Part shown: positions 1-6,393 of the stretch, piece after piece
Layout of the letters: every line of letters begins with the position of its first letter
Numbering within the stretch: position 1 is the first letter of the stretch
Source: Deltaproteobacteria bacterium
GTDB taxonomy: Bacteria > Myxococcota_A > UBA9160 > JAFDET01
Length of the DNA stretch: 11,176 bases
Assembly: GCA_019310195.1 (NCBI GenBank)
Contig: JAFDET010000134.1
Location: 1-11,176, forward strand
Reading direction: 5' to 3'
Notes under the pieces: generated by a model
Seen by the model: only the letters and a program-made list of their open reading frames with translations
Databases searched by the model: none
What the model was told of the DNA's origin: nothing
Translations under genes and position numbers: made by a program

Positions 1-53
1 GCCATCGCGCGCCCGGTGGGGCTCAGGTCCTGCCTCGGCGCCGACCCCGGAGA

Positions 54-842
54 CTACGCGCTGTAGCCGAGCTCCGACGAGAGGCGATCTGCCGCAGCGG
101 AGACGCGCGGCGCAAGCTCGGACACCAGGGACTCCGGGTCGCAGCGGACGCAGGGACCCGAAACGGAAAGAGCGGCCACCAGGTGGCCCGTGTCGTCGAA
201 GACCGGAGCCGCTACGCAGCACACCCCGGGGTCGCACTCCCCCAGGTCCAGGGCCACGCGGCGCACCGCGACTCCCCGCAGGTGCTCGAAGAGCTTGTCG
301 CGATCCACGATCGAGCCATCGCTGCGCGTTTCCAGGCCTCCGGAAGCGCTGATCCAGCGGTCGTAGTCGCTGCGAACCCGCTCGTCCGCGCACGCCAGCA
401 GCACCTTGCCCAGCGCCGTGGTGTGGGCGGGCAGCCGGCGACCGACCCGCGAACCCACCCGCAGCAGCTGCGTCGCCTCGCGACCGTCCAGGTGCACCAC
501 TTCGAAGTCACGCAGCACGGCGATGTGCGCCGTTTCACCGGTTTCGCGGGCCAACGCGTCGAGCGCGGGGCCCGCTCGGCGCAGCAGATCGCCACCCGCA
601 CGGGAGTAGGCCCGGCCCAGCTCGAGGCAACGCGTACCCAGTCGGTACGGTCCGCCGTCTCGCTGCTCAATGTAACCCTGTAGCTCCAGGGTCGCGAGAA
701 GACGAAACACGTTGTTCTTGTGCAGGTCGAGTGACCGTGCGATGTCGGTGACGCCCAGCTCTTCGGCATCCTGGAAGGTTTCCAGGACACGCAGGGCATT
801 CACGACGGTCTGAATGGCGTAGTCGCTCTTAGCCTTTTTCAC
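54..842 (-). CDS. IclR-family transcriptional regulator
   Basis: Predicted cytoplasmic DNA-binding regulator of 262 aa, the usual length for the IclR family. Residues about 8-75 form the N-terminal winged helix-turn-helix, with a recognition segment around VTDIARSLDLHKNNVFRLL and the wing YRLG. Residues about 85-255 form the effector-binding domain, marked by PAHTTALGKVLLA and by GVCCVAAPVFDDTG followed by ALSVSGP, both typical of the family. The start is a GTG giving MKKAKSDY, directly before the conserved helix AIQTVVNALRVLETF; its Shine-Dalgarno sequence is weak. The stop is TAG at 54-56, so the gene is complete. The effector and targets cannot be read from the sequence. It lies 307 bp downstream of lspA and has its own candidate promoter and dyad-rich leader, which suggests independent and perhaps autoregulated expression. 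The family call is firm; the regulated pathway is unknown. Confidence 0.95.
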   Translation of the reverse strand: MKKAKSDYAIQTVVNALRVLETFQDAEELGVTDIARSLDLHKNNVFRLLATLELQGYIEQRDGGPYRLGTRCLELGRAYSRAGGDLLRRAGPALDALARETGETAHIAVLRDFEVVHLDGREATQLLRVGSRVGRRLPAHTTALGKVLLACADERVRSDYDRWISASGGLETRSDGSIVDRDKLFEHLRGVAVRRVALDLGECDPGVCCVAAPVFDDTGHLVAALSVSGPCVRCDPESLVSELAPRVSAAADRLSSELGYSA

Positions 843-953
843 CGTTGCCGCTGAGGTTCGACCCCGGCCAAGGCCTTCGAACGCCGCCCCGGGGGAGGTT
901 ACCGGAGACGCTCACCTTGATGCGTGTTGCCGATCGGCGTCGACGACGCAACG

Positions 954-967
954 CACCTGAGCAGGTG
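954..967. promoter_or_regulatory. Candidate iclR operator (inverted repeat CACCTG-AG-CAGGTG)
   Basis: Two perfect 6-bp arms, CACCTG (954-959) and CAGGTG (962-967), are separated by AG. The dyad lies over the start site expected from the candidate minus-strand promoter at 971-999. An extra CTCACCT half-site at 911-917 is inverted relative to AGGTGAG at 963-969. IclR proteins commonly bind short palindromes at their own promoters, so an autoregulatory operator is a reasonable inference. Binding is not shown. Confidence 0.35.
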
Positions 968-970
968 AGT

Positions 971-999
971 TCTATGGCAGCTTGTTGGGAGACTGTCAA
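971..999 (-). promoter_or_regulatory. Candidate sigma70-type promoter of iclR
   Basis: Reading the minus strand, a perfect -35 box TTGACA (999 to 994) is followed by a 17-nt spacer and CATAGA (976 to 971), a 3-of-6 match to TATAAT. The start site would fall near 964, leaving a leader of about 120 nt before the GTG at 842. A consensus -35 box with optimal spacing is notable at this GC content, but the -10 box is poor. Confidence 0.4.
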
Positions 1000-1149
1000 G
1001 AATACGACGACTGTTTTTCATCGAGAAGCTTCGCGTGACTCTCACTTGTGTATCTCGACTGCGACCGAACGGCGCGCCGCGACGTAGACAATCGGCGCGA
1101 ACCCGGATTCCAACTCGACGAAACTTTTTTGGGGTGTGCGCGCCCGGAA

Positions 1150-1668
1150 TCAGGTGCCGGGTTCCGGTGTGCTGTTACCGGCGCGACTTTCGCCTTCGGC
1201 GGCGATGAGCTGTAGCAAGAGCAGTGCCACACCGACGACGATGAAGCTGTCGGCGAAGTTGAAGTCGGGCCACGAGTAGCCGCTCCACAGACGGAAGTGC
1301 AGGAAGTCGACCACCTCGGCGCGGAAGATGCGGTCGAGCAGGTTCCCAATCGCCCCACCCAGGATGAGACCGAGAGTCAGGGCCGTGAACCGATCCCCCG
1401 GGGCGAGGTTCCGGTAGAACGACACGATGATCCCGACCGCGATCAGCGCGACGCCGATGAAGACGGGGATCCGGATGTCGGAGGCGATGTCGGTGAACAT
1501 TCCGAAGGCGGCGCCGGGATTGCGCACGTGGGTGATGTAGAAGAAGCCGTCGATCACCGTGATGCGCTCGGCGTAGCCGAGCGAGCTCGCGACCCAGAGC
1601 TTCGACGCCACATCCAGCGGCAGGGCGATCCCGAACGCCACCAGGAACGCTTTGAGCTTGGGAGTCAT
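1150..1668 (-). CDS. lspA: Lipoprotein signal peptidase (signal peptidase II)
   Basis: Inner-membrane aspartyl peptidase that cleaves the signal peptide from diacylglyceryl-modified prolipoproteins; 172 aa, normal for the family. Hydrophobic segments lie near residues 5-22, 68-85, 95-110 and 140-157, matching the four-helix topology. Conserved boxes appear in order: D19 with K23 (DVASK, replacing the usual DQxTK), HVRNPGAAFGM at 47-57, GNLLDR at 108-113, VVDF at 119-122 and WPDFNFAD at 133-140. By family alignment D121 and D140 are the catalytic dyad; their 19-residue spacing equals that of D124/D143 in the Pseudomonas enzyme. It starts at ATG with no clear Shine-Dalgarno, 36 bp after the TPR lipoprotein gene, and is probably the last gene of the PBP1b operon. 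The C-terminal tail (about 158-172) is a short polar extension. Confidence 0.97.
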   Translation of the reverse strand: MTPKLKAFLVAFGIALPLDVASKLWVASSLGYAERITVIDGFFYITHVRNPGAAFGMFTDIASDIRIPVFIGVALIAVGIIVSFYRNLAPGDRFTALTLGLILGGAIGNLLDRIFRAEVVDFLHFRLWSGYSWPDFNFADSFIVVGVALLLLQLIAAEGESRAGNSTPEPGT

Positions 1669-1704
1669 GAGGGAGCCGAAGCTATCACACGCCCTGCGGG
1701 GGAG

Positions 1705-2220
1705 CTATCGGAGCTCGGCGGCGCCCAGAGCGCCGTCGTTCCACACCCAAGGGTCGATCGTACGCGCGCGCTCGAGCAGCGGGGCGGCGTCGCCGGGTCG
1801 TCCCATGAAGAACAGCGCCGCGCCGCGCAGACCCACTACCTGTGCCTCCACCGGCGGCGCCCATGCGCCCTGGGCACGCAGCAGGGACTCCGCCTTGTCC
1901 AGGAAGTCGAGCGCGCGCTCCGGTGTACGTCCGTAGACATGGTGTCTCGCCAGTGCCAGGTAGGCGTAGGGATTGCCCGGGTCCACGCGCAGCGCCGTCT
2001 GGTAGTCCGATAACGCTTCGTGGGGACGCGCGTCCGCATCCGACTCCAGACCTCGGAGCACCAGCTGCATCGAGCTGCGGCGCTCCGCGTCGCCCTGGTC
2101 CGCCACCTGGGACAGCCGCAGCGCCCCGACCGGCTGGCCGGGGAACGAGACCGGCGCGCACGCCGCACCCAGCAGAGCGACCGCGGCAGCGATCCGGCGA
2201 AGCCCGTTCGACCTCCTCAC
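1705..2220 (-). CDS. TPR-containing lipoprotein, candidate LpoP-like PBP1b activator
   Basis: A 171-aa predicted lipoprotein. The N-terminus is a lipoprotein signal peptide: basic residues at 2-9, a hydrophobic core, then lipobox LGAAC with the acylated cysteine at C21. After a linker of about 25 residues come three TPR-like helical hairpins, near 51-82, 83-116 and 125-157, each with the usual small/hydrophobic pattern and ending in DP or a similar turn. The start is GTG (2218-2220), 7 nt after the PBP1b stop codon, with only a weak ribosome site; AGGAGG follows the start codon rather than preceding it. Position after a PBP1b gene and the TPR-lipoprotein architecture match Pseudomonas LpoP, an outer-membrane activator of PBP1b. 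The lipoprotein and TPR calls are well supported. The activator role is inferred and sequence homology to LpoP was not tested; a PilF-like or generic TPR scaffold is the alternative. Confidence 0.85.
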   Translation of the reverse strand: MRRSNGLRRIAAAVALLGAACAPVSFPGQPVGALRLSQVADQGDAERRSSMQLVLRGLESDADARPHEALSDYQTALRVDPGNPYAYLALARHHVYGRTPERALDFLDKAESLLRAQGAWAPPVEAQVVGLRGAALFFMGRPGDAAPLLERARTIDPWVWNDGALGAAELR

Positions 2221-2227
2221 ATCCGGC

Positions 2228-4660
2228 TCAGTTCATCACGTCGTCGAGCCACTTCATGAACGCGTCCCGCAGCCGATCGGCCTCGCGCTCCAGCTCGAAG
2301 CCCGGATCCCGGCCCGGCGGACAAGTATGGGTGGGCTCGGTACCGATCAGGAAGTATTCCCGGCGCGCCACCGGGCATCCGGATAGAGCCAGCGCCCCCG
2401 TGTCGGGCTCGATGTCCAGCTCGCGGATCTCGGGCGGCGGCAGGAAGCTACCCCGGACGTTGCCGCCGGTGGCCTCCACCACGAAGCGCGTCCAGATCGG
2501 CACCGCCACGCGGCTGGAGGAGATCCCCAGGCTCTGCGGCTCATCGAAGCCCACCCAGACCGCCACAACCAGCTCCGGGGTAAAGCCCACGAACCACGCG
2601 TCGCGCTCGTCGTCACTGGTGCCCGTCTTGCCGGCCACCGGTCCCTGGAGTCCCGAGCGGCGCACGCCGTAGGCGGTCCCCCGCTCCACGACGCCCTCCA
2701 GCAGCGAGACCGTCAGCCACGCCGTCCCGCCATCGATGACGCGGCGAAAGCCGATATCCCGGCGCGCCACGGTGTTGCCGTTGGCATCGACCAGGTCCTC
2801 GAAGGTGCGGATCTCGGGCCGGACGCCTCCGCCCGCCAGGGTGGCGTAGGCACGCGCCATCTCCAGCGGCGACACGTCGGCAGCCCCCAGGGCCAGGCTC
2901 GGTACCGCCGGCAGCGGGCTCTCGACGCCCAGCCGGCGGGCCGTGTCGGCCACGCGCCCGATGCCCACGTCCTGGGCCAGGCGTGCGGTGGCGACGTTGA
3001 GCGAACGCTCCATGGCCTCGCGCACGCTCACCATCCCGTGGAACTTGTGGTCGAAGTTCTCCGGCTCCCAGGGGCCGGTGGGCAAATCCACGCGCAGGGG
3101 AGAGTCGTCCAGCACGGACGCCAGCGTGATGTGGGGGCCACCCGCTCTGGGCTCCAGGGCCGCGACGTAGACGAAGGGCTTGAACGCGCTCCCCGCCGGC
3201 CGACGCGCCTGGGTGCAGCGGTCGAACTGGGAGACGCCGTAGGAGCGGCCTCCCACCAGCGCCAGGATCTCCCCGGTCTGCGGCCGCAGTGCGATGAGGC
3301 AGCCCTGGAGGCGGCGCGCCGGATCGTCGCGCCGCAGCCGCGGGTGGCGCTTCTCCAGGTCCTCGAGGCCACTCACCAGCGCGTCGGTGGCCGCCTGCTG
3401 GAGCCGGAAGTCCAGGGTCGAGTAGATGCGCAGCCCCTCCGAGGTCAGCGTGTCGGGCCCGTAGACCTCGGGGAGCTGCCGACGCAGCGCATCCAGGAAG
3501 TAGCGGGCCCCGCGTATCTCCTGGGTGCGGGCGGCGAGCACCAGCGGGTCCTCGCGGGCCTCCCGATAGCTGGCGGCGTCGAGGCGGCCCTGGTCGTGCA
3601 TCAGCGCCAGCACCAGGTTGCGCCGCTCCACGGCCTTCTCCTCGTGACGGAACGGGGAGGTCGCGTTGGGGCTCTGGATGATCGCCGCCAGCAGGGCCGA
3701 CTCGGCTGCCCGCAGGTGACGCACGGGCTTGCCGAAGTAGTACCGCGCCGCCTCGCCCACCCCGTGCACGGCGGTCGCTCCCCGCTGGCCCAGGTAGATC
3801 TCGTTCAGGTAGGCCTCGAGGATCTCGTCCTTGGCGTACCGGGCCTCCATGATCATGGCCATGGCGGCCTCGTCCAGCTTGCGGCGGAGGGTCCGGTCGT
3901 GGCTCAGGAAGAAGTTCTTGGCCAGCTGCTGGGTGAGCGTGCTGCCGCCCTGGCGGATCGAGCCGGCCTTCACGTTGGCGATGGCCGCGCCCACGATGCG
4001 CCGCACGTCGACCCCGTGATGGCTCTGGAAGCGCTGGTCTTCCACGGCCAGGATGGCGTCCACCAGGTGCTGCGGAACGTCGGCCAGCTGCACCAGGTCC
4101 CGCTGCTCCCGGTCGGGTCCGTAGTAGGAGCCGACCGGCTCGGGCTCCAGGAGCACGGCGCCCAGCGGCCGGCCCTCGGGCAGCTCGCGGATCTCGCGAA
4201 CGACCTTTCCGTCCAGGCGCAGCAGCACGTCCCGGGGCCGCTCGGGACGGGTGGGATGATCGAAGCCGCGCAGGTGGACTCGGGCTCCGCCCTTGGCCCA
4301 GGCCTGGTGGCCGATGGCCAGGCGGCCCAGGTCGAGCCGCCCCCGCTGGACCTCGCTGCGATAGCCCAGCCGGTCCAGCAGATTGCGCAGACCGATCCGC
4401 TCGATGTCCACGCCGGGATAGAGGATGGTGGGCGCCGAAAGCACCCGGGACGGGACCCGGAAGCGCTGCCCCTCGAAGCGGCCGACGACCACCCGATCCA
4501 GCTGCACCAGTCGGCCGCCGACCAGGAAACCCACGCCGAAGCCGCCGACCAGCACCACCAGGGCCGCCACCCGCCGCCAGCCCCCGGGGCCGGACCGGTT
4601 CCGGCGCGGCGGCGGCCGCCGTCGTCGTCCTCGCTTTGCGCGTCGCTTCGCTCGAGCCAA
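2228..4660 (-). CDS. mrcB: Bifunctional class A penicillin-binding protein, PBP1b type
   Basis: Inner-membrane peptidoglycan synthase joining glycosyltransferase and transpeptidase activities, 810 aa from the chosen start. A very basic cytoplasmic tail (residues 2-30, KRR/RRRR tracts) precedes one membrane helix at about 31-50. Residues about 70-160 look like the UB2H domain of PBP1b (RVLSAPTILYPG, IGLRNLLDRLGY). The GT51 domain follows: AVEDQRFQSHHGVD with catalytic E207, GGSTLTQQLAKN at 238-249, RKLDEAAMAMIME at 260-272 and EAYLNEIYLG at 282-291. The transpeptidase domain has SAFK (S491 nucleophile, K494), SLN (553-555) and KTG (678-680). All catalytic motifs are intact. The open frame runs on to 5314, but that part is antisense to argH. 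The first start codon outside argH is the TTG at 4660, preceded by GGGGAGAGG. It heads the operon with the TPR lipoprotein and lspA. Confidence 0.96.
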   Translation of the reverse strand: MARAKRRAKRGRRRRPPPRRNRSGPGGWRRVAALVVLVGGFGVGFLVGGRLVQLDRVVVGRFEGQRFRVPSRVLSAPTILYPGVDIERIGLRNLLDRLGYRSEVQRGRLDLGRLAIGHQAWAKGGARVHLRGFDHPTRPERPRDVLLRLDGKVVREIRELPEGRPLGAVLLEPEPVGSYYGPDREQRDLVQLADVPQHLVDAILAVEDQRFQSHHGVDVRRIVGAAIANVKAGSIRQGGSTLTQQLAKNFFLSHDRTLRRKLDEAAMAMIMEARYAKDEILEAYLNEIYLGQRGATAVHGVGEAARYYFGKPVRHLRAAESALLAAIIQSPNATSPFRHEEKAVERRNLVLALMHDQGRLDAASYREAREDPLVLAARTQEIRGARYFLDALRRQLPEVYGPDTLTSEGLRIYSTLDFRLQQAATDALVSGLEDLEKRHPRLRRDDPARRLQGCLIALRPQTGEILALVGGRSYGVSQFDRCTQARRPAGSAFKPFVYVAALEPRAGGPHITLASVLDDSPLRVDLPTGPWEPENFDHKFHGMVSVREAMERSLNVATARLAQDVGIGRVADTARRLGVESPLPAVPSLALGAADVSPLEMARAYATLAGGGVRPEIRTFEDLVDANGNTVARRDIGFRRVIDGGTAWLTVSLLEGVVERGTAYGVRRSGLQGPVAGKTGTSDDERDAWFVGFTPELVVAVWVGFDEPQSLGISSSRVAVPIWTRFVVEATGGNVRGSFLPPPEIRELDIEPDTGALALSGCPVARREYFLIGTEPTHTCPPGRDPGFELEREADRLRDAFMKWLDDVMN

Positions 4661-4663
4661 CCG

Positions 4664-4672
4664 CCTCTCCCC
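4664..4672 (-). promoter_or_regulatory. Ribosome binding site that fixes the TTG start of PBP1b
   Basis: On the minus strand GGGGAGAGG occupies 4672-4664, and GGGGAG ends 6 nt before the TTG at 4660. No ATG, GTG or TTG lies in frame between this site and the region antisense to argH. The site therefore selects TTG as the start. Confidence 0.6.
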
Positions 4673-4688
4673 GGGCCGTAACGTGACA

Positions 4689-4707
4689 CGCGGCGGCAGC
4701 CGCCGCG
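4689..4707. repeat. Inverted repeat, 8-bp perfect arms with 3-nt loop
   Basis: CGCGGCGG (4689-4696), CAG, CCGCCGCG (4700-4707). It lies in the divergent region, 29 bp upstream of the PBP1b start codon. It could be a 5'-leader hairpin of the PBP1b transcript or an operator; with no T-run it is not an intrinsic terminator. Confidence 0.45.
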
Positions 4708-4754
4708 AGCCCCGGGGCCTTGGACGCCCGCAGGGGCGGCCTCCTTCACGGCCC

Positions 4755-4766
4755 GCTTGCGCAAGC
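4755..4766. promoter_or_regulatory. Perfect 12-bp palindrome upstream of argH
   Basis: GCTTGCGCAAGC is exactly self-complementary and lies 26 bp before the argH ATG. Its position fits an operator for argH or for both divergent units. It does not look like an ARG box (AT-rich ArgR site). A 12-bp palindrome can arise by chance in GC-rich DNA. Confidence 0.25.
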
Positions 4767-4792
4767 CCCTCATCTTCCCGACTTTTCGCCGC

Positions 4793-6238
4793 ATGGGAGA
4801 GTCCCACAACCGCGGCAAGGCCTGGGGCGGGCGCTTCCGCCAGGCCACCGATCCCGCTGTCGAGCGGTTCTCGGCCTCGATCCACTTCGATCGGGCCCTG
4901 GCCCGCCACGACGTCCGCGGGTCGATCGCCCACGCCCGCATGCTGGGGCGAGCCGGGCTCATCTCGGCAGACGACGCGGAGGCCCTGGTGGCCGGGCTCC
5001 GGCTCGTCTTGGAGGAGATCCAGGCGGACCGGTTCCCCTTCGACCCGGCGGCCGAGGACATCCACATGAACGTGGAGGCGCGGCTGCACGAGCTGGCCGG
5101 CCCCGTTGCGGGCCGCCTGCACACGGGCCGCAGCCGCAATGACCAGGTCGCCACGGACCTGCTGCTCTTCCTGCGCGATGCGGCGGGCGCCGTCCGCCGC
5201 GGCATCGGCGAGCTGCGCGGCGTGCTCGTCGAGCAGGGCCGCGAGCACCTGGACACGATCCTGCCCGGGTACACCCATCTGCAGCGGGCGCAGCCGGTGC
5301 GCCTGGCGCACCACTGGCTGGCGTACGTAGAGATGTTGGGACGAGACGCGACGCGCTTCGCCGACGCAGCCGCCCGGTTCAGCCTGGCTCCCCTGGGCTC
5401 GGGTGCACTGGCGGGCTCGACGCTGCCCCTGGACCGGGAAGACACGGCCGCCGCCCTGGGCTTCGAGGGACCGTCGCGCAACAGCCTGGACTCCGTGGCG
5501 TCCCGGGACGCCGCGCTGGAGTTCTTGGCCGCGGCGGCCATCTGCATGGTGAACCTGTCGCGCCTGGCGGAAGAGCTGGTGCTCTGGTCATCCAGCGAGT
5601 TCGGCTTCGTCGAGCTCTCCGATGCCTACTCCACGGGCTCGAGCCTGATGCCGCAGAAGAAGAACCCGGACGTGCCCGAGCTGGTGCGGGGCAAGACGGG
5701 CCGCGTGGTGGGCGACTTGATGGCCCTGCTGGTCACCATGAAGGGACTGCCGCTCGCCTACAACCGCGATCTCCAGGAGGACAAGGAGCCGCTCTTCGAT
5801 GCGGTCCACACCCTGCGCGACTGCCTGGAAGTCCTGGCGGGGGCGGTCGCCACGCTGCGGGTCGACGTCGCGCGCATGCGGGCGGCGGCCGAGGACCCCA
5901 TGCTGCTGGCCACGGACCTGGCGGAGATCCTGGTCCGCGAGGGCGTGCCCTTCCGCGAGGCCCACGAAGCCGTGGGCCGGGTGGTGGGCCACTGCGTCGA
6001 GAAGGACCTCGACCTGCGTTCGCTTTCGGGCGAGGATTTGAAGGCCTTTCACGCTGCGTTCCCCGGCTCGGCCGCGGAGCTTCTGGACCTGGAGCGCTCG
6101 ATCGAGGCGCGCAGCCTGACCGGCGGAACGGCGCGGGCCACGGTGGAGACGGCACTGGCCCGGGCCGAGGAGGCCCTGGGCGCAGAGAGCGCGGTCCTGG
6201 ATGCGCTGGACGCGCGCGACGAGGAGACGGGACGGTGA
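4793..6238 (+). CDS. argH: Argininosuccinate lyase
   Basis: Cytoplasmic enzyme of arginine synthesis that splits argininosuccinate into arginine and fumarate. From the ATG at 4793 the protein has 481 aa; a TTG at 4757 would add 12 residues. The ATG is preferred because it gives MGESHNRGKAWGGRF, matching the usual family N-terminus; neither start has a good ribosome site. Superfamily motifs are intact: TGRSRNDQVATD at 111-122, THLQRAQP at 161-168 with the catalytic Thr-His pair, and the signature GSSLMPQKKNPD at 282-293 on the catalytic serine loop. The C-terminus extends about 20 residues beyond typical members as an Ala/Glu-rich helix. It is the first gene of the operon leading into the DAP genes, and its stop overlaps the next start by GTGA. 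Confidence 0.97.
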   Translation: MGESHNRGKAWGGRFRQATDPAVERFSASIHFDRALARHDVRGSIAHARMLGRAGLISADDAEALVAGLRLVLEEIQADRFPFDPAAEDIHMNVEARLHELAGPVAGRLHTGRSRNDQVATDLLLFLRDAAGAVRRGIGELRGVLVEQGREHLDTILPGYTHLQRAQPVRLAHHWLAYVEMLGRDATRFADAAARFSLAPLGSGALAGSTLPLDREDTAAALGFEGPSRNSLDSVASRDAALEFLAAAAICMVNLSRLAEELVLWSSSEFGFVELSDAYSTGSSLMPQKKNPDVPELVRGKTGRVVGDLMALLVTMKGLPLAYNRDLQEDKEPLFDAVHTLRDCLEVLAGAVATLRVDVARMRAAAEDPMLLATDLAEILVREGVPFREAHEAVGRVVGHCVEKDLDLRSLSGEDLKAFHAAFPGSAAELLDLERSIEARSLTGGTARATVETALARAEEALGAESAVLDALDARDEETGR

Positions 6239-6393
6239 GGCGCACCGTGGCGATTGCAGCCCTGGTGCTCCTGGCCCTGGGAACCGCGTGCGGCAAGTAC
6301 GGACCGCCGGTGCGGCCCTCGCGGCCGTCCTACGACGAGGGCACGGTCTACGACGCGGGCCAGCCGATCGAACGCAACCAGAGGCGGCAATGA
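6235..6393 (+). CDS. Small LptM (YifL)-like lipoprotein
   Basis: A 52-aa predicted lipoprotein. The start is GTG at 6235, overlapping the argH stop (GTGA), with GAGGAG at 6221-6226, 8 nt upstream. The stop overlaps the dapF start as ATGA. It begins with MRRT and a hydrophobic core AIAALVLLALG, then GTAC with the acylated cysteine at C19. The mature peptide starts CGKYGPPVRPSRP, a close echo of the CG.KGPL..P start of LptM proteins. In E. coli lptM (yifL) lies just upstream of dapF, as here, and LptM helps mature the LptD-LptE LPS export complex at the outer membrane. The -3 residue is glycine rather than leucine, which common lipobox patterns allow. The function is inferred from motif and synteny. 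Confidence 0.85.
   Translation: MRRTVAIAALVLLALGTACGKYGPPVRPSRPSYDEGTVYDAGQPIERNQRRQ

Larger units (their letters stand above)
843..1149. other. Non-coding region between lspA and iclR
   Basis: This 307-bp gap is less GC-rich than the genes around it. It holds the candidate iclR promoter and operator, an imperfect inverted repeat with arms at 921-930 and 948-955 (TGCGTGTTGC against GCAACGCA, one bulge), and an imperfect 14-bp palindrome centred on GAAGCTTC at 1022-1035, upstream of the -35 box. It also contains the palindrome CGGCGCGCCG at 1070-1079. A T6 run at 1125-1130 on the plus strand has no stem in front of it. I see no convincing gene or intrinsic terminator for lspA. Confidence 0.5.

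Noticed and set aside
1..53. Start of another minus-strand gene (ATG at 3-5) after iclR
   Set aside because: Only one codon is inside the window and there is no clear ribosome site, so it cannot be supported.
845..1087. 80-codon plus-strand frame between iclR and lspA
   Set aside because: No ribosome site, no recognisable domain, and it overlaps the candidate iclR promoter and operator.
1119..1135. T6 run as an intrinsic terminator
   Set aside because: The T-run is on the plus strand while the adjacent genes are on the minus strand, and no GC-rich stem precedes it.
4625..4660. CGCTTTGCGC / CGCTTCGCTCG string as another copy of the intergenic repeat
   Set aside because: It encodes the basic Lys/Arg/Ala tail of PBP1b, and repeated basic codons explain the resemblance.
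3038..4681. 547-codon open frame on the plus strand, opposite PBP1b
   Set aside because: It is antisense to a gene with every catalytic motif intact, resembles no family I know, and has the composition expected of a GC-driven shadow frame.
4661..5314. N-terminal extension of the PBP1b frame across argH
   Set aside because: It is antisense to the conserved start of argH; the TTG at 4660 has a strong ribosome site and gives a normal protein length.
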